A stretch of 49,206 bases of DNA. Source: Parvibaculum sp. (lineage in GTDB: Bacteria > Pseudomonadota > Alphaproteobacteria > Parvibaculales > Parvibaculaceae). Positions 27,083 through 35,723 of the stretch are shown here, piece after piece. The stretch covers positions 1-49,206 of the forward strand of contig JAHBYL010000019.1 in assembly GCA_019635955.1 (NCBI GenBank), written 5' to 3'. Within the stretch, counting starts at the first letter, position 1. Each line of letters opens with the position of its first letter. Under the pieces are notes generated by a model. It did not search any database, had not been told where the DNA came from, and saw only the letters and a list, made by a program, of their open reading frames with translations. A program made the translations under genes and the position numbers.

Positions 27083-27221
27083 CTTTTGCGACGGCCCGCT
27101 AGCGTCCGCTCGCCTGAAGGTTAAGCCACCTCGAATTCATCACCGAATTCACACAAAGGCTCGGGCGCGGTGGGGGGCTCTCTTGTGGTTGCCCAGTGCC
27201 CGGCATTCACATGACTGGAGA

Positions 27222-28268
27222 ATGAACGTGAAACTCAAATCCCTGACGATGGCCGCGACCGTTGCCGTCGCTGCCCTTTCGATGGCCGGCGCGGCCCATG
27301 CCCGCGACCAGATCCAGATTGCCGGTTCGTCCACCGTGCTGCCCTACGCCAACATCGTGGCGGAGCAGTTCGGCCAGGCCTTCCCCCAGTTCAAGACGCC
27401 GATCGTGGAATCGGGCGGCTCCTCGGCGGGTCTGAAGCAGTTCTGCAACGGCGTCGGCACGAGCTACATCGACATCGCGAACTCGTCGCGTCCGATCAAG
27501 TCGGATGAAAAGGAAGCCTGCGGCGTTGCCGGCGTATCCGATATCATCGAAGTCCGCTTCGGCTATGACGGCATCGTCTTCGCGAGCGACATCGGCGGCC
27601 CCGATCTTGCCTTCACCCCGAAAGACTGGTTCCTCGCCCTGGCGCAGAAGGTTCCCTCGGGCGGCAAGCTCGTCGCGAACCCGAACAAGAGCTGGAAAGA
27701 CGTGAACCCGGCTCTCCCGGACTGGAAGATTACGGCGCTGATCCCGGGCGAAAAGCACGGCACGCGCGAAGTCTTCGAAGAGAAGGTGCTGATGGCTGGC
27801 TGCAAGGAAGCCGGTGCGCTCGACATCTACGTCGCCGGTGGCGTCGACAAGAAGGATGCCGAGAAGATGTGCGCCCGCGTCCGCAATGACGGCGCGTCGA
27901 TCGATATCGATGGCGACTACACGGAGACGCTTGGCCGCCTGCAGTCCAACAAGGAAGCAATCGGCGTGTTCGGTCTCTCCTTCTACGAAAACAACACCGA
28001 CAAGCTCCGCGTCGCGACGATGAAGGGCGTGATGCCGAGCGTCGAGACGATCTCCTCGGGCCAGTATCCGGTGTCCCGCCCGCTCTTCTTCTATGTGAAG
28101 AAGGCACATATCGGCGTGATCCCCGGCCTCAAGGAATACGCCGAATACTTCGTGAGCGACGCCGTGGCGGGTCCGGATGGCCCGCTCGCGGAATACGGCC
28201 TCGTACCGCTGCCCGCGGCCGAAGCCGAAGCCGTCCGCGCCGCGCTCTCTGCGGAAAAGACGCTCTAA
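27222..28268 (+). CDS. pstS: Periplasmic phosphate-binding protein PstS
   Basis: This 348-residue protein is the substrate-binding subunit of the high-affinity phosphate ABC importer. A signal peptide (MAATVAVAALSMAGAAHA) precedes the mature start RDQIQIAGSSTVLPY. Phosphate-contacting segments AGSSTV, SGGSSAG and SSRPIKSDE are present. The ATG at 27222 follows GGAG; upstream in-frame codons precede the signal peptide without support. It is preceded by a Pho box and followed by a strong hairpin that separates it from pstC. Confidence 0.95.
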   Translation: MNVKLKSLTMAATVAVAALSMAGAAHARDQIQIAGSSTVLPYANIVAEQFGQAFPQFKTPIVESGGSSAGLKQFCNGVGTSYIDIANSSRPIKSDEKEACGVAGVSDIIEVRFGYDGIVFASDIGGPDLAFTPKDWFLALAQKVPSGGKLVANPNKSWKDVNPALPDWKITALIPGEKHGTREVFEEKVLMAGCKEAGALDIYVAGGVDKKDAEKMCARVRNDGASIDIDGDYTETLGRLQSNKEAIGVFGLSFYENNTDKLRVATMKGVMPSVETISSGQYPVSRPLFFYVKKAHIGVIPGLKEYAEYFVSDAVAGPDGPLAEYGLVPLPAAEAEAVRAALSAEKTL

Positions 28269-28280
28269 GCCTGCGATGAT

Positions 28281-28308
28281 GACCGGCGCCTCTCCCGGGG
28301 CGCCGGTC
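28281..28308 (+). other. Intra-operon hairpin between pstS and pstC
   Basis: A perfect 10-bp stem, GACCGGCGCC paired with GGCGCCGGTC around an 8-base loop, starts 12 bases after the pstS stop. No T run follows, so it is more likely an RNA-stabilising or partial-termination element that keeps pstS mRNA more abundant than the transporter genes, as is common behind binding-protein genes. Confidence 0.6.
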
Positions 28309-28379
28309 ACCTTCATCTCGATCAGTGAAAGCCGGTTGCGTCGGCTGGCCCGCGCGACATCCGAAACGGAAAAGCCTCA

Positions 28380-29843
28380 ATGGCAACCGACCAGATCATT
28401 ATCCTGCTCGCCGTCATCGCGGTGGCGTCTTTCGTCTATGGCTATGCCCGGGCGCTATCGGCGACCCGCGCCAGCGCCACACCCTTCCATTCCCGTCCGG
28501 TCTACCATGGCGCCTACCTTATGGTGGCGACGGTACTTCCGGCGCTCATCCTGGTTGCGGTCTGGTCCGCTGCCGCGCCCATGGTCATACGATCGAGCGT
28601 GGTCGCCGGCATGCCGGACCAGGTGCAGCAGCTTTCCGACTCCCAGATTTCGCTCGTCATGACCACGGTAGGCAATCTCGCCTCCGGCATGATGCGCCTC
28701 ACTGCCGAAGAATATCGAAGCCTTGTATCCGGCATGGTCGATGCGCCGACCCTCTTCATGCAGAAGGGCATGATTCTCGGCACAAGCGTCGAGCCCTACA
28801 TGATCGAGGCGGCGGCGAGCGTGAACGAATACCGCGCCGGCTCGAAGCTCGGCATGACCATCTGCGCCTTCGTGGTCGTCATTCTCGGCTTTGCCTATGG
28901 ATTGCGGCGAATGCGGCCTCGCGTTCGCGCCCGCAATGCGGTCGAACGGATCATGCTGATCGGGCTGATAGCGGCCTCCACCGTCGCGATCCTGACGACG
29001 GTCGGCATCGTCTTCTCGATGCTGTTCGAGACGCTGCACTTCTTTCAGTCCGTTTCTCCGCGCGACTTCTTCTTCGGTACGGTCTGGGATCCACGCTTCT
29101 CGGCGCCGGGCCGCATGGGCGGCAATGAGGGACAGTTCGGCCTGCTGCCGCTTCTCTGGGGCACGCTTTATATCTCCTTCGTGGCGCTTCTCGTTGCAGT
29201 ACCGATCGGCCTCTATTCCGCGATCTACATGTCGGAATATGCGTCGAACCGTGTGCGCTCCGTCGTGAAGCCGGTTCTAGAAATCCTGGCGGGCATCCCG
29301 ACCATCGTCTACGGCTTCTTCGCGATGGTGACCTTCGGCCCGCTGCTGCGCGATCTCGGCGCCATTGCGAGCATGCAGATATCGGCCTCTTCGGTCCTGA
29401 CGGCGGGCATCGTCATGGGGGTGATGATCATTCCGTTCGTATCTTCTCTTTCCGACGACATCATCTCCGCCGTCCCGCAATCGTTGCGGGAAGGTTCCTA
29501 CGGGCTCGGTGCCACGCAATCCGAAACCATCAAGCAGGTTGTCCTCCCCGCCGCCTTGCCGGGTGTTGTCGGTGCGGTGCTGCTTGCGGCATCGCGCGCT
29601 ATCGGTGAAACCATGATCGTGGTTCTCGCTGCAGGCATCGCTGCGAACATAACGCTCAATCCGGCGGAATCGGTGACGACCATCACGGTGAAGATCGTGA
29701 GCCAGCTCACGGGCGACCTTGAGTTCAACAGCCCGCAGACGCTGGTCGCCTTTGCTCTCGGCCTGACGCTCTTCTTCATCACGCTCTGCCTCAACGTCTT
29801 CGCGCTCTACATCGTGCGCAAATACAGGGAACAGTACGAATGA
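28380..29843 (+). CDS. pstC: Phosphate ABC transporter permease PstC
   Basis: This 487-residue inner-membrane permease is much longer than the E. coli protein (about 319). The extra N-terminal part (about residues 1-190) holds two or three membrane helices and a periplasmic stretch, typical of alphaproteobacterial PstC. The C-terminal half is the BPD-type permease domain, with the ABC contact loop near GATQSETIKQVVLPAALPG (about 380-398). It shares a 4-base ATGA overlap with pstA. Confidence 0.93.
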   Translation: MATDQIIILLAVIAVASFVYGYARALSATRASATPFHSRPVYHGAYLMVATVLPALILVAVWSAAAPMVIRSSVVAGMPDQVQQLSDSQISLVMTTVGNLASGMMRLTAEEYRSLVSGMVDAPTLFMQKGMILGTSVEPYMIEAAASVNEYRAGSKLGMTICAFVVVILGFAYGLRRMRPRVRARNAVERIMLIGLIAASTVAILTTVGIVFSMLFETLHFFQSVSPRDFFFGTVWDPRFSAPGRMGGNEGQFGLLPLLWGTLYISFVALLVAVPIGLYSAIYMSEYASNRVRSVVKPVLEILAGIPTIVYGFFAMVTFGPLLRDLGAIASMQISASSVLTAGIVMGVMIIPFVSSLSDDIISAVPQSLREGSYGLGATQSETIKQVVLPAALPGVVGAVLLAASRAIGETMIVVLAAGIAANITLNPAESVTTITVKIVSQLTGDLEFNSPQTLVAFALGLTLFFITLCLNVFALYIVRKYREQYE

Positions 29844-31156
29844 GCCGGGAAGCAGGCACAACGGGCAAGGCACAGACGCGCGCCCCTCGCGCGGGCGTCA
29901 GCACCCGCACGAAAAGGCGCTATGCGGCTGAACGCCGTTTCCGGGCCTATGGTGTCGTGGCGATCTTGATCGCGCTCGGCTTTCTCGTCTTTCTCTTCAG
30001 TTCGATCATCGGCAATGGCTGGACGGCTTTCCTCCAGACCGGCATCCGGCTCGACGTTCGGTTCGACGAACAGGTGATCGATCCTTCCGGCGAGCGCAAG
30101 GACATGCAGCTTCGCACCGCGAACTACCAGCGGCTTGCTCGTGATGCGCTGTTCGCCCGTCTCGGCGTCAATGAAGACGACCGTGCCGAATCGCGCGACG
30201 CGAATGCGCTTCTTTCGCGCGGCGTCACTGTCCAGCTTCGCGATATGGTGATCGCCGATCCCTCGATCATCGGCAGGACGGAATCCGTCTGGCTCCTTGC
30301 AAGCGGCAATACGGACGCATTGATGAAGGGTTCGATCGACCGTGCGACGCCCGGAGACCGCCGTCAGGTCAACGACCGGCAGGTAGCCTGGATCGATCGC
30401 CTCGCGGAAGAGGGCGACCTCAAGAAGCGCTTCAACACCGGCCTCTTCGTGAACGGCGCCTCGAGCCAGCCGGAAACGGCGGGCGTGGGCGTCGCCATCA
30501 TCGGCTCCTTCTTCATGATGCTGACGGTCGTCCTGCTGGCGGTGCCGCTCGGAGTCGCCGCCGCCGTCTACCTTGAGGAATTCGCCCCGAGAAACCGCCT
30601 GACCGATCTGGTCGAGGTCAACATCAACAATCTGGCCGCCGTTCCCTCCATCGTCTTCGGTCTGCTCGGCCTTGCCGTCTTCATCAACTTCTTCGGCCTG
30701 CCGCGCTCGGCGGCGCTGGTCGGCGGCCTTGTGCTCACGCTGATGACGCTGCCCACGGTGATCATCGCGACGCGCGCAGCGATCCGCGCCGTGCCGCCTT
30801 CGATCCGCGAGGCCGCGCTTGGCGTCGGTGCCTCGAAGATGCAGACTGTTTTCCATCATGTGCTGCCGCTTGCCATGCCCGGCATCATGACCGGCACGAT
30901 CATCGGCCTTGTGCAGGCGCTTGGTGAAACGGCACCGCTGCTGATGATCGGCCTCGTCGCCTTCGTGGTGGATTACCCCTCGACGCCGCTCGAGCCTGCG
31001 ACGGCCCTGCCTGTGCAGATCTACATGTGGGCGACGGCGGCCGAACGCGGCTTTGTGGAGCGCACGGCCGGCGCGACGATCATCCTCCTCGGGTTCCTTT
31101 TTCTGATGAACGCGGCCGCGGTCATCCTGCGCAAGAGGTTTGAGAGAAAATGGTAG
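29840..31156 (+). CDS. pstA: Phosphate ABC transporter permease PstA
   Basis: This 438-residue partner permease also has a family-typical alphaproteobacterial N-terminal extension: a basic cytoplasmic start, one helix (about 35-58) and a periplasmic insert up to about residue 205. The BPD permease domain follows, with the contact loop [21 protein letters not shown] (about 330-350). It starts in the pstC stop codon and overlaps pstB by 7 bases, so the transporter genes are translationally coupled. Confidence 0.93.
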   Translation: MSREAGTTGKAQTRAPRAGVSTRTKRRYAAERRFRAYGVVAILIALGFLVFLFSSIIGNGWTAFLQTGIRLDVRFDEQVIDPSGERKDMQLRTANYQRLARDALFARLGVNEDDRAESRDANALLSRGVTVQLRDMVIADPSIIGRTESVWLLASGNTDALMKGSIDRATPGDRRQVNDRQVAWIDRLAEEGDLKKRFNTGLFVNGASSQPETAGVGVAIIGSFFMMLTVVLLAVPLGVAAAVYLEEFAPRNRLTDLVEVNINNLAAVPSIVFGLLGLAVFINFFGLPRSAALVGGLVLTLMTLPTVIIATRAAIRAVPPSIREAALGVGASKMQTVFHHVLPLAMPGIMTGTIIGLVQALGETAPLLMIGLVAFVVDYPSTPLEPATALPVQIYMWATAAERGFVERTAGATIILLGFLFLMNAAAVILRKRFERKW

Positions 31157-31986
31157 ATATTGCCTTGCAAGATGGTGCAGTGGCGGCGTCCGGCGCCGCG
31201 GAAAGGGTGATGATGGCCGAGAAGGAAGGCCAGCTGAAGATGACGGGTCAGAACGTCAACGTCTTCTATGGCGCAAAGCAGGCGCTTTTCGATGTGAACC
31301 TGGATGTCGGCGCACGCCAGGTGACGGCGTTGATCGGTCCTTCGGGCTGCGGCAAGTCCACCTTCCTGCGCTGCCTGAACCGCATGAACGACGTGATTCC
31401 CGCTTGCCGCGTGACAGGCAAGATCGAACTCGACGGCGAGAACATCTATTCGCCCGATATCGACGTGGTGGAATTGCGCGCTCGCGTCGGCATGGTGTTC
31501 CAGAAGCCGAACCCGTTTCCGAAGTCGATCTACGACAACATCGCCTACGGGCCGCGCATTCACGGCCTCGCCAGCCGCCGGTCGGAACTCGACGAGATCG
31601 TCGAGACGAGCCTGCAGAAGGCGAGCCTCTGGAATGAGGTGAAGGACCGCCTTCGCGAACCGGGCACCGGCCTCTCCGGTGGTCAGCAACAGCGCCTTTG
31701 TATTGCGCGCGCCATTGCCGTTAAGCCCGAAGTGATCCTGATGGACGAGCCCTGCTCGGCACTCGATCCGATCGCCACGGCCAAGATCGAGGAACTGATG
31801 GACGAACTCCGCCAGGACTTCACCATCGTCATCGTGACCCATTCGATGCAGCAGGCGGCGCGCGTCTCGCAGCGCACGGCCTTCTTCCATCTCGGCAAGC
31901 TCGTCGAGGAAGGCGAGACGGAGCGCATATTCACCAATCCGCGCGATCAGCGCACGCAGGATTACATCACCGGCCGCTTCGGCTGA
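31150..31986 (+). CDS. pstB: Phosphate ABC transporter ATP-binding protein PstB
   Basis: This 278-residue ATPase powers phosphate import. Walker A is GPSGCGKST (about residues 63-71), the signature is LSGGQQQR (about 175), and Walker B is VILMDEPC with the adjacent SALDP. The canonical PstB core begins near [12 protein letters not shown] (residue 30), so the first 29 residues are an extension; in-frame ATGs at 31210 and 31213 could also be used. The ATG at 31150 overlaps the pstA end and follows GAGAGAAA. Confidence 0.95.
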   Translation: MVDIALQDGAVAASGAAERVMMAEKEGQLKMTGQNVNVFYGAKQALFDVNLDVGARQVTALIGPSGCGKSTFLRCLNRMNDVIPACRVTGKIELDGENIYSPDIDVVELRARVGMVFQKPNPFPKSIYDNIAYGPRIHGLASRRSELDEIVETSLQKASLWNEVKDRLREPGTGLSGGQQQRLCIARAIAVKPEVILMDEPCSALDPIATAKIEELMDELRQDFTIVIVTHSMQQAARVSQRTAFFHLGKLVEEGETERIFTNPRDQRTQDYITGRFG

Positions 31987-32032
31987 GCCGGGCAGTGTGG
32001 TTAGTGCCACGAGGCCAACAGGAGATCAGGGC

Positions 32033-32749
32033 GTGACCCAGCATATCGTTAAGTCCTTCCAGGAGGAACTCGACGCGCTTTCGGCAAAGATCGCCCAGAT
32101 GGGTGGCTTGACCGAAGCGCAGCTCGCGGCGTCGATCGAGGCGGTCGCGCGGCGCGACACACAGCTTGCCGAACGCACCATTCTCGAAGACCAGCGTATC
32201 GATGCGCTGGAGTCGGAAATCGAGGTGCATGCAGTGCGCATGATCGCGCTCCGCCAGCCCATGGCGACCGACCTGCGCGAAGCGATCGCCGCGATCAAGA
32301 TTTCGATCGATCTGGAACGCATCGGCGATCTCGCAAAGAACATCGCCAAGCGCGCCATCGTGCTGCAGAACGACTTTGAAGGCGCGAACAGGCTCATCCA
32401 GGGCATCTCGCGCATGGGCCGTCTCGCGCAGCGCCAGCTCAAGCACGTGCTCGACGCCTATTCGAGCCGCGAGGCCCAGGCGGCGATGGAGGTGTGGCGC
32501 GACGACGAGGAAATCGACGCCATGTACAATTCAGTCTTCCGCGAATTGCTGACCTACATGATGGAAGACCCGCGCACGATCGGCGTCTCCACACATCTCC
32601 TCTTCGTTGCGAAAAACATCGAACGCATCGGCGACCATGCGACGAATATCGCCGAGACGATCAGCTATCTCGTGACCGGCGAATGGGTGGCCGACGAACG
32701 CCCCAAGAGCGATACCACCAGCACGACGGCCGTGAGGGCCGAGAGCTAG
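32033..32749 (+). CDS. phoU: Phosphate signalling regulator PhoU
   Basis: This 238-residue helical protein connects the Pst transporter to PhoR, keeping the kinase off when phosphate is plentiful. Two tandem PhoU repeats are visible, each with an E/DLERIGD- or NIERIGDHATNI-type metal-binding motif (about residues 98-105 and 200-211). The GTG at 32033, eight bases after AGGAGA, gives the usual N terminus (V/M)TQHIVKSF; the ATG-initiated longer frame lacks a ribosome site. Confidence 0.93.
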   Translation: MTQHIVKSFQEELDALSAKIAQMGGLTEAQLAASIEAVARRDTQLAERTILEDQRIDALESEIEVHAVRMIALRQPMATDLREAIAAIKISIDLERIGDLAKNIAKRAIVLQNDFEGANRLIQGISRMGRLAQRQLKHVLDAYSSREAQAAMEVWRDDEEIDAMYNSVFRELLTYMMEDPRTIGVSTHLLFVAKNIERIGDHATNIAETISYLVTGEWVADERPKSDTTSTTAVRAES

Positions 32750-32762
32750 AGGAGGCACCTTC

Positions 32763-33584
32763 ATGGGAATAACGCTTGCCCGCCGCGGCGAACAGGGTCA
32801 GGCTTCGATGGAAAATATGGAGAAGGTGCGGGCACTTGCCGATGTGGCAGAGCAGGGCCAGCCCGAGAGGAGCCAGTTCGAGCGCAGAATGAAGCCGACG
32901 GTCATGATCGTCGAGGACGAGGAGGCGCTGTCGACGCTCCTCCAGTACAACCTCGACAAGGAAGGCTACAAGGTCGTCGCCGCCTCTGACGGCGAGGAGG
33001 CAGCACTTCTCGTCAGGGAAGTGACGCCCGATCTCATCTTGCTCGACTGGATGCTGCCGGGTCTCTCCGGCATCGAGATATGCCGCCGCCTGCGCGGCCG
33101 TCCGGAAACGCGTAACGTGCCGATTATCATGATCACGGCGCGCGGCGAGGAGACGGACCGCATCCGTGGCCTCGATACGGGCGCGGATGATTACGTGACG
33201 AAGCCCTTCTCGATGACGGAGCTTCTGGCGCGTATCCGCGCCGTGATGCGCCGCATCCGTCCCGCGCTGACGGAAGACCTCGTCACCTTCGGCGATATCG
33301 TGATCGACCGCGCGGCGCATCGCGTCCGCCGGGGCGACCGCGAGGTGCATCTGGGGCCGACGGAATACCGCCTGCTCGATCACCTGATCCAGCATCCCGG
33401 CCGCGTCTTCAGCCGCGAGCAGTTGCTCGACGCCGTCTGGGGCTCGGATGTCTATGTCGAGGCGCGCACGGTCGACGTGCATGTCGGCCGGCTCCGCAAG
33501 GCGCTGAACAACAAGGGCGAGAAGGATCCGATCCGCACCGTCCGTTCCGCCGGCTACTCGCTCGACGAGCAGTTCCACAACTGA
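32763..33584 (+). CDS. phoB: Phosphate regulon response regulator PhoB, possibly N-terminally extended
   Basis: This OmpR-type regulator has a receiver domain with IVEDEEAL, the phosphoacceptor Asp in ILLDWMLPG (residue 95 from this start, 53 from the internal one) and Lys in YVTKPFS. A winged-helix domain (about 175-268 with EYRLLDHLIQHPGR) follows. The start is ambiguous. The ATG at 32763 has an excellent AGAGGAGG site eight bases away, 13 bases after phoU, but adds 42 charged residues before the usual MKPTVMIVED start at 32889, which has only a weak site. The 229-residue short form matches other PhoB proteins. Confidence 0.9.
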   Translation: MGITLARRGEQGQASMENMEKVRALADVAEQGQPERSQFERRMKPTVMIVEDEEALSTLLQYNLDKEGYKVVAASDGEEAALLVREVTPDLILLDWMLPGLSGIEICRRLRGRPETRNVPIIMITARGEETDRIRGLDTGADDYVTKPFSMTELLARIRAVMRRIRPALTEDLVTFGDIVIDRAAHRVRRGDREVHLGPTEYRLLDHLIQHPGRVFSREQLLDAVWGSDVYVEARTVDVHVGRLRKALNNKGEKDPIRTVRSAGYSLDEQFHN

Positions 33585-33598
33585 AGCCTGAAATGCAG

Positions 33599-33631
33599 AA
33601 CCGGCACCCACGTCTTCCGCGGATGCCGGTT
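33599..33631 (+). terminator. Hairpin after phoB
   Basis: AACCGGCA pairs perfectly with TGCCGGTT over a 17-base loop, 14 bases past the phoB stop, and CCTTCCC follows. This probably ends the pst-pho transcript before the convergent gcrA gene. The U tail is weak. Confidence 0.5.
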
Positions 33632-33681
33632 CCTTCCCCTCGTGTCCCCCAGCCTGTCCGGACGGACAGTGCGGCTCGGTC

Positions 33682-34200
33682 CTAGCTGACCAAGCGGTCC
33701 TTGCGGATGCCGGCATTGCGGTCGCGATTGCGCCGCGCCTGCACCGGCTGATAGGCCATGCGCGCATGCTCGGTGCAATAGGGCGAGCCGTGATCGGCGC
33801 CCCGGCCGCAGAAATGGAAGCCCGGACGCCCCGGATCGCCGATCGGCCATTTGCAGGTGTGTTCGGTCAGCGTGAGCACGGTCGCGCGTTCGGCGGGCTC
33901 AAGGCCGCGCTCCTCGGCGCGGGCGGGCTCGCTGCGTTCCCGGGCTTCGTCCCGGAGCGTGCTTTCGTGGCGTGCCTCGGCGGTCAGCGGGTCGGGCCTG
34001 CCGCGAACGAGGGTGCGCGGCGCCTGCGGCCGCGCACGCGCAGGGCGGCTCGGCGTCGCGCGGCCTGAAAGACCGAGCCGGTGCACCTTGCCGATCACGG
34101 CATTGCGGGTGACGCCACCGAGCTGCTTGGCGACCTGGCTGGCGCTGAGCCCTTCAGCCCAGAGCTTCTTCAGCAGTTCCACGCGTTCATCGGTCCACAT
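33682..34200 (-). CDS. gcrA: Cell cycle regulator GcrA
   Basis: GcrA is an alphaproteobacterial factor that binds RNA polymerase sigma-70 and activates promoters carrying CcrM-methylated GANTC sites. The 172-residue protein has the N-terminal DNA-binding helices (MWTDERVELLKKLWAEGLSA; NAVIGKVHRLGL), a variable basic linker, and the C-terminal sigma-binding domain with CKWPIGDP, FHFCG and SPYCTEHARMAY. The ATG follows GGGGAAGGAAC. A DnaA box lies upstream of its predicted promoter. Confidence 0.93.
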   Translation of the reverse strand: MWTDERVELLKKLWAEGLSASQVAKQLGGVTRNAVIGKVHRLGLSGRATPSRPARARPQAPRTLVRGRPDPLTAEARHESTLRDEARERSEPARAEERGLEPAERATVLTLTEHTCKWPIGDPGRPGFHFCGRGADHGSPYCTEHARMAYQPVQARRNRDRNAGIRKDRLVS

Positions 34201-34325
34201 GATGTTCCTTCCCCTTCAGGGCCGCTGGGGCCCATTTGGATGCGCGAGCCGGTCCCCGCCGGCAGTCCCTCGAAACCCCTCCCGCGGCACGGATTGACGC
34301 TGCGTGTGCCCACTAGATTTCGTGG

Positions 34326-34400
34326 TTATTAACAGGAAATATACAATATAGAGGGGCAAAATCGCAACCGGGGCGCGGCTTTTGGCGGCCCTTATCCACA
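34326..34400 (-). promoter_or_regulatory. Predicted gcrA promoter with DnaA boxes
   Basis: The 368-base gap 34201-34568 holds, on the minus strand, a -35 TTGCGA (34367-34362), an 18-base spacer and a -10 TATATT (34343-34338). That gives a start near 34331 and a leader of about 130 bases. A perfect DnaA box TTATCCACA lies at 34392-34400, 25 bases upstream of the -35, and a one-mismatch box TTATTAACA at 34326-34334 over the start site. In Caulobacter, DnaA activates gcrA. The rest of the gap (34401-34568) shows only the ribosome site of the next gene. Confidence 0.55.
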
Positions 34401-34568
34401 GAAAAGTACGGATTTACAGGGCTTTTTCGGCCCCGGCCGGCTTCCGGCCTTGCGGCGGGGTGGCCTGCGTCCCACATGGGCCTCACCTTCCCGCATTGCG
34501 GCCCGCACGGGCCTCGTCTATGCCTGCCGCAATGCCTGCCTCCGGGCCCCAACGACAAGAGGACCGCC

Positions 34569-35378
34569 ATGAGCGAGAATTTCCATCCCCAGGCGGGCAT
34601 GCGCCGCTTCGGCGCCGTCAACTGGCTCGGCGTCTGGACGCTCTATCTGAAGGAAGTCAGGCGCTTCTGGAAGGTGATGACGCAGACCATCGCCGCGCCG
34701 GTCGTGACCACGCTCCTCTATCTTGCGATCTTCGCGCTCGCCATAGGCAAGTTCCGCCCGGATGTGCATGGCGTGCCCTTTGTGGAGTTCCTGGCGCCGG
34801 GCCTCGTCATGATGACCATGATCCAGAACGCCTTCGCCAATACCTCCTCCTCGATCCTGATCTCGAAAATCCAGGGCAATATCGTCGATGTGCTGATGCC
34901 GCCGCTCTCCGCGGGCGAGCTCAATGTGGGCATTGCGCTGGCAGGCGTCACACGCGGCCTTCTCTGCGGCGCGGTAACGGCCCTGGCCATGCTGCCCTTC
35001 GTCCATATGGGGATCGCCCATCTCTGGGCCGTGCTCTTCTATGCCGTGGGCGCCTCGCTCATGCTGGCACTCCTCGGCGTGCTGGGGGGCGTCTGGTCGG
35101 AGAAATTCGACCATCTGCAGGCCGTCACCAATTTCGTGATCCTGCCGCTTACCTTCCTTTCGGGCACCTTCTATTCGGTGACCCAGCTCCCCGATTTCGC
35201 CCATGAACTGACCAAATGGAACCCGGTCTTCTACCTGATCGACGGCTTCCGCTATGGCATTACCGGCCATGCCGACGGCTCCATTGCCACCGGCATCGCC
35301 ATCGTGATCGGCGCGAACCTCGTCCTCTGGACCGCCTGCCACATGCTTTTCAAGACGGGCTACCGGCTGAAGGCCTGA
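34569..35378 (+). CDS. ABC-2 type transporter permease
   Basis: This 269-residue permease has six predicted membrane helices and the ABC-2 family pattern: an early cytoplasmic helix (TLYLKEVRRFWK), FLAPGLVMMTMIQNAF, and a late PLTFLSGTFYSVTQLP segment before WNPVFYLIDGFRYG. Such proteins export drugs, lipids or polysaccharides together with an ATPase; no ATPase gene lies beside it. The ATG at 34569 follows AGAGGA. The substrate is unknown. Confidence 0.88.
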   Translation: MSENFHPQAGMRRFGAVNWLGVWTLYLKEVRRFWKVMTQTIAAPVVTTLLYLAIFALAIGKFRPDVHGVPFVEFLAPGLVMMTMIQNAFANTSSSILISKIQGNIVDVLMPPLSAGELNVGIALAGVTRGLLCGAVTALAMLPFVHMGIAHLWAVLFYAVGASLMLALLGVLGGVWSEKFDHLQAVTNFVILPLTFLSGTFYSVTQLPDFAHELTKWNPVFYLIDGFRYGITGHADGSIATGIAIVIGANLVLWTACHMLFKTGYRLKA

Positions 35379-35398
35379 AATCCCGGTTCCCGGCGCGA

Positions 35399-35427
35399 TT
35401 GACAGGCCCCGGCCCTCGCCGTAATAC
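35399..35427 (+). promoter_or_regulatory. Strong sigma-70-like promoter upstream of the argD leader
   Basis: TTGACA (35399-35404) and TAATAC (35422-35427) are separated by exactly 17 bases, the best consensus promoter seen in the window. The start would be near 35434, about 290 bases before argD. It lies in the 345-base gap 35379-35723. Confidence 0.7.
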
Positions 35428-35445
35428 TCCCATGCTTCTCGGACT

Positions 35446-35470
35446 GCCGCCCCGCGCGGGGCGGCATTTT
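35446..35470 (+). terminator. Terminator-like hairpin at the start of the leader
   Basis: A perfect 8-bp stem GCCGCCCC/GGGGCGGC with the 4-base loop GCGC is followed by ATTTTC. It would end transcripts from the ABC permease. It also lies only about 12 bases into any RNA started at the promoter 35399-35427, so it could act as an early attenuator. Confidence 0.65.
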
Positions 35471-35489
35471 CTATTGGCGGCCCCCTGCG

Positions 35490-35630
35490 GGGCGCCGGCG
35501 AGGAGCCCCCGAAAGGGGCAACAGGGTGATCGGCATGATCCGGTACGGGAAACGACGAGGCTGACAGCGAGAAGGGGGCGGGCGAAAGCCTGAAGCCTCC
35601 GCAGGTAACTGCTGTCTCGCCGGATCGCCC
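35490..35630 (+). ncRNA. Structured leader RNA of unknown class before argD
   Basis: A long closing helix joins GGGCGCCGGCGAG (35490-35502) to CTCGCCGG plus CGCCC (35616-35630, two bases bulged). Inside are GCCCC-CGAAA-GGGGC (35505-35519), a small GATC/GATC stem, and GACAGC/GCTGTC (35563-35568 with 35611-35616) enclosing GGGGGC/GCCTCC and a GAAA-capped stem (35580-35591). A hairpin GCAG-GTAA-CTGC (35601-35612) competes with the GACAGC stem, so two folds are possible. It is probably an RNA regulator of argD-argF-hslO or a free small RNA. It does not match the SAM-II, cobalamin, glycine, FMN, TPP, tmRNA or RNase P motifs known to me. Confidence 0.5.
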
Positions 35631-35723
35631 GGAGCCCATTCCAGCCGCAACAGAACCCTCGGCTTTTCTCCCGGCATTCGCGAACGGCGTCGTTCAAAAG
35701 ATTTGTGAGAAGGACCGACTTCC

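Noticed and set aside
31150-31242. First 29 PstB codons as a separate leader peptide
   Set aside because: The frame continues without a stop into PstB and overlaps pstA as the other genes of the operon do, so a simple N-terminal extension is the easier reading.
35490-35630. Cobalamin, glycine, guanidine or tmRNA element before argD
   Set aside because: I compared the region with the conserved cores I know for these classes; none is present in order, and no T-arm or encoded CCA is seen for tmRNA.
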